The position numbers and the translations under genes were made by a program. Below are positions 60,901 to 64,000 of a stretch of 64,000 nt of DNA, piece after piece. Under the pieces are notes generated by a model. That model saw nothing but the letters and a program-made list of their open reading frames with translations. It had not been told where the DNA came from and made no database searches. The first letter of the stretch is position 1. Every line of letters begins with the position of its first letter. The stretch comes from Paraescarpia echinospica (taxonomy: Eukaryota; Annelida; Polychaeta; Sabellida; Siboglinidae): NCBI GenBank assembly GCA_020002185.1, contig CM034531.1, positions 81,673,360-81,737,359 of the forward strand, read 5' to 3'.

Positions 60901-63011
60901 ATAGAAGCTTATTTTTCTACTGTACCAGTTGTCAAAATCAACCAAAAGTGCATTTTGAAATTGTCACTTGAAGTTAGCATATTGTTGTATTGCTGAGCCT
61001 TTTTCATATTATTGTGATGCTGGTTTTTTCTGATGGTTGTTTTGTAAGTAAATTGTGAAGTTCCTATATATTTTGTTGCTAAGGAAACTTTGGGTATCAG
61101 AAAACCTTCTATGAGTTTAATAGCATTTTTAGCAATTATTTGGACATTGACCCACATGGAGAGCACTGTCAATTTCAACTTTATTTTTGTTTAAGAACAC
61201 ATTAAAATAATACTAACATACATTAAAAACAACCATACCTTGGAAAAATGCCCGGGAAAATTCTGAAAAAGAGAAGTTGTGAATACAGCTCCCTTGAAAT
61301 TTTGCATTTCTGCAAACAAATATTTCTGCTTTGTAATGTTATTCCAGTTAGCACTAATTATCTTATGCTTGTTTAATATTCTTGCAGGATGATTTTGTTG
61401 TGATTGCGGAGTTGCCAAAAAAGAAACAAGTTCTGACAGAGCACCAGAAAGAGGTGAAGCGACAACGCAGGTGTGACAACAAATCATTCTTTCAACTTTT
61501 GAGTCTTTTCAACCACAATGTCAATTTGTTAGTTCCTCATTTGATCTGTGTAAAATATAAAGTAAACAGACCTGTTGTATTCACTGGTCTCTGTTGTGTC
61601 TTTCTAGTAAACAGAACAGTTGTATTCGCTGGTCTCTGTTGTGTCTTTACTGTAAACAGAACAGTTGTATTCACTGGTCTCTGTTGTGTCTTTACAGTAA
61701 ACAGAACAGTTGTATTCGCTGGTCTCTGTTGTGTCTTTACAGTAAACAGAACAGTTGCATTCGCTGGTCTCTATTGCGTCTTTACAGTAAACAGAACAGT
61801 TGTGTTCGCTGGTCTCTGTTGTGTCTTTACAGTAAACAGAACAGTTGCATTCGCTGGTCTCTATTGCGTCTTTACAGTAAACAGAACAGTTGTGTTCGCT
61901 GGTCTCTGTTGTGTCTTTACAGTAAACAGAACAGTTGTATTCACTGGTCTCTGGTGTCTTTATAATAAACAGAACAGTTGTATTCACTGGTCTCTGTTGT
62001 GTCTTTACAGTAAACAGAATATTTTTATTCACTGGTCTCTGTTGTGTCTTTACAGTAAACAAATACACATCTTGTTTAATGGTTTTCTGCAACATTTAGT
62101 ACATCTAAAGATATGTTATTGTGCCTCTTTGTCCGTTTTTTTGTAATCTTACAAAAAGCATAATATTGCGGCTTCATTGATGTCACGTCTTATTGCAACA
62201 CTGAAATGAAAAACTAACATTGCAGGGGTGACCAAAATAGGGTCTACAGTTACTGGTATGTGAAATGTGCAGTAACGTTTCTGTTTTGTACAGTTTTCCT
62301 GCTTTATTTAAACTTTGCTGTTGTGATGGTTCTTAGTGATCTACTGATTGCACGACATTAATGCATGTTCTCTTGTTGTTTGTAATGCATGACATTTTTA
62401 TTTTATGTTTAATATCATTTTAAAATCACAATTTAAAAACAAATACTGAGTATTTTGGTATATTGTTTTATGTTAAAAAAAATCTCAATTTACACCTGAA
62501 TTTGTTAACATTCTTGTATAAGATACTTGTGTGTTTAATCAGAATTGTTTAGAAGTACAGTTTGTTTGTTTTGGATTCAAAGCATGTTTAGCATAAGTTT
62601 GATTAAAATTTCACTAACATCGTCTAAATACTGAGTTTGTAAAATTGCAGAAAAATTCAGTTGTTTAACTGCATACACATCTTACTGATACTATATTTAT
62701 TAAAAACTTTCAAATGGCTTTATATCGATCCACAACATGCATTACATAATAATATGGTTAAACCATATTTAATTATTTTGATTAAACAAAAATGAACACC
62801 CTTCTGTCGTATGTGTGTAACTGATGGTAAAGTGGGTGAATGTAATAAATATTTAAAATTGATTAAGGTATTACAGAGGCTGTCATAATATCAGTGATAA
62901 AGTGAAAGTGTTGTGTGTTGCCAGGGTACTGCCGGTGATGTACAACAACCTGGACGCCTCCCAAGACACACAGCTCGACAGCCTCGATTACACACAGATG
63001 ACAAGTTGGGA
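27814..63011 (+). CDS. RIF1: RIF1 orthologue, N-terminal HEAT-repeat region, 25 exons (gene continues past window)
   Basis: RIF1 is a large nuclear protein that brings PP1 phosphatase to origins to set replication timing and acts with 53BP1 in double-strand break repair; its N-terminal half is a long HEAT-repeat solenoid. I assembled 25 coding exons from 27814 to 63011. All junctions are GT-AG, the phases match at every join, and the sum is 3,338 nt (about 1,112 residues). Segments that line up with vertebrate RIF1 as I know it include RALWCFAKQ, AWKTLIDNFALSP, WAKLIYPLLVHGAHKV, VNQGDLLEHNFS, SLWNTTFG and YNNLDASQDT. The order is the same throughout. The disordered middle and the C-terminal PP1- and DNA-binding parts are not in the window. 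No exon shows a stop or frameshift. Introns are stuffed with transposons and seven tandem arrays. Confidence 0.95.
28259..29445. mobile_element. Second, nested TIR element (hAT-like) within the first
   Basis: Left end CAGACCTGCCTACCAT and right end ATGGTAGGCAGGTCTG are perfect inverted repeats. The interior carries TWPALSSLKKGVGFRYCQIH and then FPISHG at about 28645-28740, resembling the TTF/BED-type zinc finger start of a hAT transposase. I cannot see a target duplication (CATTATCG against TAATCACT). No catalytic domain is present. Confidence 0.65.
30340..32105 (+). mobile_element. L2/CR1/Rex-like LINE, 5'-truncated, inside the hAT element
   Basis: The RT is read in one frame from 30373 to 30996 (LENYRPISNLAFIGKLIEQ, DTSAAFDTINLDKLL, HGVPQGSVLGPVMF, FADDIQLY), shifts frame near 30975, and continues open to 31771 (LGCYFDRHMQLDHLV, LHWLPIRMRITFK, GPHMWNSLP). 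The 3' UTR ends with AAGCGCTATATATT and an ATT-repeat tail, typical of this LINE group. One frameshift in 1.4 kb suggests a fairly young insertion. Confidence 0.85.
32235..32470. repeat. Imperfect 20-45 bp tandem repeat (GGTCTCTAGGACC) in RIF1 intron 1
   Basis: About ten occurrences of GGTCTCTAGGACC or GGTCTCTAGGATT with CTAGAGCTACAG between them. The unit is partly palindromic. It lies directly right of the hAT insertion. Confidence 0.75.
32878..33042 (+). CDS. RIF1: RIF1 exon 2 (residues 37-92)
   Basis: Acceptor ttaactgtgttacag, donor gtaggt; phase 2 in and out. Contains CEVPSDCSLDDIQDDF and ALYAMGLCLHHQHMV, the counterpart of vertebrate AALQALGFCLYNPKI, the first HEAT helix pair. Confidence 0.9.
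33238..33445. repeat. About 26-bp minisatellite in RIF1 intron 2, eight copies
   Basis: Units of CATAGATGTCGCGTTCACCA plus CCCCC; the minus-strand ORF made from it is low-complexity. Confidence 0.85.
33608..33749 (+). CDS. RIF1: RIF1 exon 3 (residues 92-139)
   Basis: Acceptor cttcctgtgtgttgcag, donor gtaggt; ends in phase 0. Contains TNKNICTRALWCFAKQNLP, matching the vertebrate NVRTRALWVISKQ segment. It is one of the most conserved blocks. Confidence 0.93.
34415..34760. repeat. Dispersed repeats in RIF1 intron 3
   Basis: The segment at 34629-34730 (ATCAATAACTTAAAAAACGA ... TGCATACATCCAGCGACA ... TAATTGTCTTTACGATGG) is a diverged copy of the family at 26295-26650. A further relative lies at about 34420-34490 (TTGCATACACCCAGTGACAC). 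Both are followed by AAATTCC and GGCTGGAACTCCACG-type sequence. Confidence 0.65.
34966..35060 (+). CDS. RIF1: RIF1 exon 4 (residues 140-171)
   Basis: Acceptor tgtatgttgcag, donor gtaagt; phase 0 in, phase 2 out. Encodes LPGILSTIEHGQCRKNL and EHEALNAII, the counterpart of vertebrate VVDFEALNVIVRL. Confidence 0.9.
35548..39323. mobile_element. TTAA-flanked DNA transposon filling RIF1 intron 4
   Basis: TTAA stands at 35544-35547 and 39324-39327. The ends inside it (GGGGAGACACGGCA on the left, and GGGATCACAGGACA as the reverse complement of the right) are imperfect inverted repeats. The interior encodes a broken Mutator-like transposase. A TTAA target with GGG ends fits Kolobok or piggyBac-type insertion; the transposase is not piggyBac. 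The right end is 40 bp before exon 5. The boundaries are less certain than the transposase. Confidence 0.6.
36214..37950 (+). pseudogene. Broken Mutator-like (PF20700-type) transposase
   Basis: Pieces in three frames: MPPKKSKVIRKRLSE near 36214; a Cys-containing region near 36440-36615 ending in a stop (LQCPHCP); FEINTVMTMLTHEALQTM at 36670-36720; SYDGTWQKRGFTSHHVVGVV from about 36905; ILSDGDSSTF near 37190; MSTNDDPHHQRCPHGQDSWC near 37475; and GTQNANESLNSLIW near 37690. DGTW, DGDS and NESLN supply the likely Asp, Asp and Glu of the catalytic site. At least two frameshifts (about 36810-36840 and about 37465) and stops before them make it inactive. This family is common in cnidarians, molluscs and other invertebrates. 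Confidence 0.82.
39364..39553 (+). CDS. RIF1: RIF1 exon 5 (residues 171-234)
   Basis: Acceptor ccaatcttgtctttcag, donor gtaatc; ends in phase 0. Contains WAKLIYPLLVHGAHKVRDRA and VEMGLSAMMQHQAEF, in register with vertebrate WAKLVIPLVVHSAQKV and LEMGMPLLLQKQQE. Confidence 0.95.
40217..40309 (+). CDS. RIF1: RIF1 exon 6 (residues 235-265)
   Basis: Acceptor tttctgtctcttcag, donor gtgtgt; phase 0 both ends. Encodes LLIGELHKLMSAGEESYALR and VWGVYIKLLGK, matching vertebrate LISELQKLF...LWPLFVKLLGR. Confidence 0.93.
40804..43131 (+). repeat. Splice-acceptor minisatellite: 47 copies of the RIF1 exon 7 acceptor and exon start
   Basis: The unit is about 50 bp: 37 nt equal to the start of exon 7 (ACYCTACATCGGAGCCCCCT and on) plus 13 nt of intron end (TGTATGTTTTCAG). 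The last copy runs into the real exon at 43095. I count 47 copies. About 27 keep AG at the acceptor position and about 20 have AA, the last five all AG. Only the first and last copies read ACTCTAC; the others read ACCCTAC. Several long low-complexity ORFs here are by-products. Unit length varies slightly (47-50), so frame rotates from copy to copy. Confidence 0.96.
43095..43230 (+). CDS. RIF1: RIF1 exon 7 (residues 266-311), acceptor = last copy of the array
   Basis: Acceptor tgtatgttttcag, donor gtaatt; phase 0 in, phase 1 out. Encodes TLHRSPLINPLLRIPQQGFR and AWKTLIDNFALSP. Vertebrate RIF1 has TLHRSGSFINSLL ... AWKSLIDNFALNPD, so the in-frame start at the last array copy is supported by homology. 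The next in-frame AG acceptor upstream is at 42945 and would add 50 residues. Confidence 0.92.
43405..44240. mobile_element. Possible pogo/Tigger-like MITE in RIF1 intron 7
   Basis: CAGTGCAACACACTTATAAT followed by TTCGTTATATC repeats resembles pogo/Tigger termini, and TTCGTTATAC motifs reappear in both orientations near 44155-44210. A segment around ACACAGAATGACACCA is repeated (about 43769 and 43977). I cannot define the right terminus, and no transposase is visible. Confidence 0.35.
44551..44702 (+). CDS. RIF1: RIF1 exon 8 (residues 311-361)
   Basis: Acceptor cgtgttttacttgtttgcag, donor gttcgt. Contains RVKLIMQVFARLNAKDESLA and WWHFLSKLGTKLP, matching vertebrate RLKLLMQPL ... VWWYLLMRLGPHLPANFEQ. 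Confidence 0.94.
44782..44954. repeat. Long hairpin: 74-bp inverted arms, 25-bp spacer, RIF1 intron 8
   Basis: 44782-44855 and 44881-44954 are reverse complements with about one mismatch; the spacer is 44856-44880. There is no coding sequence and no clear target duplication. The transcript would form a near-perfect 74-bp duplex. Confidence 0.93.
45135..45237 (+). CDS. RIF1: RIF1 exon 9 (residues 362-396)
   Basis: Acceptor attgtcttcacag, donor gtgaga; phase 1 out. Starts VCVPLLQFC, matching vertebrate VCVPLIQ; the rest is a loop rich in Gly and Thr (TPAKSGARTPTHNKLG). Confidence 0.9.
45483..45653 (+). CDS. RIF1: RIF1 exon 10 (residues 396-453)
   Basis: Acceptor tgttttgtcactag, donor gtgagg; phase 1 in and out. 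GFGSPGTPQMNLTANPGSS parallels vertebrate YGAPGTPRMNLSSNLGG, then FEVIAHFLGTPAKD parallels LEMLLHFLLGPEA. Confidence 0.93.
45824..45934 (+). CDS. RIF1: RIF1 exon 11 (residues 453-490)
   Basis: Acceptor ttgtttgtggtttcag, donor gtaaac; phase 1 both ends. PFFVKHASVLIAAVRGSIV corresponds to vertebrate SFFSKHANTLITAVHDSFV. Confidence 0.94.
46350..46507 (+). CDS. RIF1: RIF1 exon 12 (residues 490-542)
   Basis: Acceptor gtcctgtttctgtgcag, donor gtaagt; ends phase 0. SIWYALVAHVKNVLD parallels vertebrate AIWKELISLVKSV, and CFLKNLRQIV parallels LLLKSLESIV. Confidence 0.92.
46548..47897. repeat. 48-bp minisatellite, about 28 copies, RIF1 intron 12
   Basis: The unit is ATTGGTCAGTGATATACGGT plus 28 bases. 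Because 48 is divisible by 3 and the unit has no stop, both strands read open for more than 460 codons (+ unit peptide MIQEYETLTLVSDIRY; - strand likewise). I treat these as artefacts. A five-unit block (variants GTCCGTGATATAGGG and AGTGCTATGCGG) is present twice, 240 bp apart. Confidence 0.95.
48098..48184 (+). CDS. RIF1: RIF1 exon 13 (residues 543-571)
   Basis: Acceptor tgtttttgtttcctag, donor gtgact; phase 0. Encodes KLLQAVLCLPARTLVSAAYS and TGGTTEVMQ, the place of vertebrate GLPQKVLGSPAYQ. Confidence 0.85.
48530..48603 (+). CDS. RIF1: RIF1 exon 14 (residues 572-596)
   Basis: Acceptor gtggttgttgacag, donor gtcagt; phase 2 out. NCPALVLMDLLLHRSIVDSN parallels vertebrate GTPALFLIQLIFNNFLECGV. 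Confidence 0.87.
49018..49420 (-). mobile_element. CR1 3' fragment in RIF1 intron 14
   Basis: The reverse complement of the CR1 at about 15080-15465, beginning on this strand with the terminal AACAAGATTTAACAAGATT motif and the CCACCCAGAGAATTAACTCT hairpin. It is much closer to the 11-15 kb element than the 20-21 kb fragments are, so it is a recent 5'-truncated insertion. Confidence 0.9.
50402..50582 (+). CDS. RIF1: RIF1 exon 15 (residues 596-656)
   Basis: Acceptor gattagagcaatttcag, donor gtgtgt; phase 2 in, phase 0 out. Encodes FFNLLEKLISCGFSHG ... ALDFSQVALQLIDRAAS ... NKDALWQMWAAIVQPV, matching vertebrate ENKEHLWKMWSVIVTPL. Confidence 0.93.
50583..50722. repeat. GT-rich microsatellite at the start of RIF1 intron 15
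   Basis: Imperfect (GTGTGTATGTGTGGG)n starting at the donor itself. The first bases of the intron are part of the repeat, so the 5' splice site lies at its edge. Confidence 0.9.
50811..54314. repeat. 50-bp minisatellite, about 70 copies, RIF1 intron 15
   Basis: Unit CATCATCTGTCYCCAACTGA plus 30 bases ending GGTTGACGTTGYTTGGAACAA. Variants are arranged in a higher-order duplication: markers such as TCTTTCTCC (52551 and 53863) and AGAGTGTTGG (52471 and 53783) are both 1,312 bp apart. Long minus-strand ORFs result from the repeat and are not genes. The unit does not match an exon boundary. Confidence 0.96.
54538..57207 (+). repeat. Splice-acceptor minisatellite: about 33 copies of the RIF1 exon 16 acceptor and exon start
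   Basis: The 79-bp unit is 24 nt of intron end (TAGAAGTAACTTTGTTGTTTGTAG type) plus 55 nt identical to the start of exon 16. Two subtypes exist: GTAGAAGTAAC...TTTGTAG|ACG with the acceptor, and GTTGATGTAAC...TTTGTAA|ACG without it. I find the AG form at exon-like starts 54562, 54720, 55741 and the last copy 57153; all or nearly all others are AA. Small variants (ACGATTGATG, CATAGGG) cluster near the right end, showing local spread. Confidence 0.96.
57153..57257 (+). CDS. RIF1: RIF1 exon 16 (residues 657-691), acceptor = last copy of the array
   Basis: Acceptor tttgttgtttgtag, donor gtcagt; phase 0. Encodes TSDVNQGDLLEHNFSCLYAL, LMFPVQHLLPFRMLQ. Vertebrate RIF1 has TNEVNQGDALEHNFSAIYGAL followed by LPVNHIF, an excellent match that fixes the exon start at the last array copy. 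Confidence 0.95.
57610..57759 (+). CDS. RIF1: RIF1 exon 17 (residues 692-741)
   Basis: Acceptor gttgttttgtttcgtcag, donor gtaatt; phase 0. SLMKTWTELCNMFARLAAMV parallels vertebrate TLLRTWSELYRAFARCAALV; then EELCSKI parallels EELSSKI. Confidence 0.95.
58151..58259 (+). CDS. RIF1: RIF1 exon 18 (residues 742-778)
   Basis: Acceptor gatcggtgtcgcag, donor gtaagt; phase 1 out. VDSLLQVCLVVIGDIDFSAP parallels vertebrate VDRIIYIITVMVDCIDFSPY. Confidence 0.9.
58806..58945 (+). CDS. RIF1: RIF1 exon 19 (residues 778-824)
   Basis: Acceptor ctcaaacatctgtttcag, donor gtgtgc; ends phase 0. WKQKPLGNLHSVVRLVAQLL parallels vertebrate KKNEPLGKLTSLFKLIVKVI. Confidence 0.93.
59311..59505 (+). CDS. RIF1: RIF1 exon 20 (residues 825-889)
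   Basis: Acceptor ttccatgtttcag, donor gtgagt; phase 0. ALNSLFSNVSVSTVIADMIA and RLSPSMSALY match vertebrate ITGIISSVLGHISLPSMIR ... LTRPLALFYENSK. Confidence 0.92.
59878..60080 (+). CDS. RIF1: RIF1 exon 21 (residues 890-957)
   Basis: Acceptor tttcctgccctgcag, donor gtatgc; phase 2 out. TRFTGIHDSELLLQMAPLF and LIKNQTISLWNTTFG match vertebrate FSYTGTYDSELLEQLSPLL and IRKQSAQFWNATFA. Note that the retained reading to 60132 is intron. Confidence 0.95.
60362..60467 (+). CDS. RIF1: RIF1 exon 22 (residues 957-992)
   Basis: Acceptor gttgcatttgctgcag, donor gtaggg; ends phase 0. With the split codon it reads KPVIAKVQRTATLLLPGWDG, matching vertebrate KPVLTQAKQKFLLLLPGLE. This marks the end of the HEAT domain. 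Confidence 0.93.
60645..60836 (+). CDS. RIF1: RIF1 exon 23 (residues 993-1056)
   Basis: Acceptor ttctgcctttctccaccag, donor gtagct; phase 0. Low-conservation linker rich in Ser, Pro and Lys (SPNIKKSPLPTSPSPCQQRA) with several SP/TSP sites, suited to CDK phosphorylation, though this is inference. Confidence 0.82.
61388..61470 (+). CDS. RIF1: RIF1 exon 24 (residues 1057-1084)
   Basis: Acceptor gtttaatattcttgcag, donor gtgtga; phase 2 out. DDFVVIAELPKKKQVLTEHQ then KEVKRQRR parallels vertebrate TDFVFIPPEG ... RILTDHQKEVLKTKR. The donor GTGTGAC would itself encode the Cys-Asp that follows KR in vertebrates, so a slightly later donor is not excluded. Confidence 0.9.
61565..62060. repeat. About 46-bp minisatellite, eleven copies, RIF1 intron 24
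   Basis: Unit AGTAAACAGAACAGTTGTAT plus TCGCTGGTCTCTGTTGTGTCTTTAC in two parts. Each unit ends in a pyrimidine tract and CAG (ctgttgtgtctttacag), an acceptor-like string, but the DNA after it is not an exon. Units of 45-46 bp leave both strands open for up to 160-250 codons, an artefact. Confidence 0.92.
62925..63011 (+). CDS. RIF1: RIF1 exon 25 (residues 1084-1112)
   Basis: Acceptor gtgttgtgtgttgccag, donor gtgagt; phase 2 in and out. VLPVMYNNLDASQDTQLDSL and DYTQMTSWE parallel vertebrate IPAMYNNLDVSQDTLFTQYS. It is the last exon I can find in the window. Confidence 0.92.
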
Positions 63012-64000
63012 GTGAGTTGTCTTACGTACGAGAAAAGTAGCACTCGTACTTCAAAATATTTCAAAAACAACCACACTATTTTTATGTATGAATTTGGCAT
63101 TTTTTATTGTGGCATGTTTGAACCAGTTAGAACTTAGTGGCATCAAGCAGGGCAGACCGGTAAGTTTGGGGGAGGATTGGTCCACTAAGTCATCTGTTTA
63201 GTTACATTGGGGAGAACTATTCCCAGTGCAATGCTGTGCGGTGTAATTCATGGATGATGAGAGAGTACCATGAAAATGCTGATTTTTGCATTTTGGGAAT
63301 CCAATTGGGTTATTCCTGTAATTCGTCCAGATCCGAGGAGAAATTTAGGGGGATTTATATATGGGGGGTCTCAAAGCTGAGTTAAAAAAAAAAGTTCGGG
63401 CGTTTGCTCAAGAGATATGATCCGACCGAATTTAATAAAAATTTAATGACATCAACATATCTTGTTTCCATTTGGGAACTCCGTGGAACCATGCAGTGTA
63501 ACACCAAATCAGCGTCTGGCGACTTCGCTGTTGGTTAATAATCATGTCATTTCCTGACTTGACAGTGACGACCTACAGTGGTATGTTAGTGGAGCATATC
63601 GAACTAACGTGTTGATATACTCAATTCTGCTGTGTTGTGAACAAAACAAAGACTTACGCAATATTGCTATGGAAGCGTTAGCTTTCATGCAGATTTTGGT
63701 ATCTCGGTTTTGTTTACTGCCTTCCGATGTTTCCGCTAGGTGGAAAGATACACCTGTCAACTGATAGGCAAGGAACCAAGGAATGCTTATTGGCGGCCTC
63801 GTGCGTTTACTGTAACCAACTAAATCATGTTTTGCATTTTGTGTGTTTTATAATGACACAGTGAAGTACGGTGGGCGTGGTTTTGTGTCAATAAGGGACC
63901 ACATTCTTACTGATAAACACTGTACACGACACGAACACCACTATTTTATTGCCTTCGGATCGCTTACTTCAACAGTTACACCCAGCACTGCGGCGCGGAA
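63012..64000. other. RIF1 intron 25 (start); no exon recognised
   Basis: Short ORFs here do not resemble RIF1. The following RIF1 region is poorly conserved between animals, so a small exon could be missed. I see no repeat array or transposase. Confidence 0.5.

Overview
The window is eukaryotic: long AT-rich introns with GT-AG junctions, non-LTR retrotransposons, hAT-type and TTAA-flanked DNA transposons, and many minisatellites. The exons resemble bilaterian proteins, so I read it as an invertebrate bilaterian genome. Minisatellites spanning exon/intron junctions were, as I recall, described in amphioxus ('mirage' minisatellites at the Adh locus), so a cephalochordate is my first guess, with low confidence; a marine lophotrochozoan is not excluded.

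Left part (1 to about 19 kb). Two copies of a segmental duplication carry a small cysteine-rich PLAC8-domain gene. Copy A (1-5458, possibly to a last exon at 8847-8891) enters from the left edge. Copy B starts at 15565, but its first coding exon is split by a 5'-truncated, minus-strand non-LTR element at 15703-16898; the two halves remain in frame on either side. Copy A instead carries a related LINE at 2695-4541 inside an intron, and copy B supplies the empty site for it. Between the two copies lies an almost complete CR1-type element (ORF1 with zinc finger plus SGNH esterase, ORF2 with endonuclease plus reverse transcriptase) carrying only three visible ORF2 lesions.

Middle (about 19 to 27.8 kb). 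I find no host gene. There are fragments of CR1, jockey/CR1-like and RTE-like LINEs, tRNA-derived SINE-like pieces, foldback elements and dispersed repeats.

Right part (27.8 to 63 kb and beyond the edge). One gene on the + strand is the RIF1 orthologue (Rap1-interacting factor 1, N-terminal HEAT-repeat domain). I resolve 25 coding exons whose phases join without a break into about 1,112 residues; the rest of the gene lies past the right edge. Its introns hold a 4.26 kb hAT element with an exact 8-bp target duplication and nested insertions, a 3.8 kb TTAA-flanked element with a broken Mutator-like transposase, a 74-bp-arm hairpin, CR1 debris and seven tandem arrays.

The most notable structure is in RIF1. 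Two independent minisatellites, before exons 7 and 16, are tandem copies of the 3' splice site plus the first 37 or 55 nt of the exon they precede (47 copies of about 50 bp, and about 33 copies of 79 bp). In both, many copies have the acceptor AG changed to AA; in the second array nearly all inner copies have lost it while the true last copy keeps it. Choosing a wrong copy would shift the frame or give a premature stop, so this gene has to pick one acceptor out of dozens of near-identical ones.
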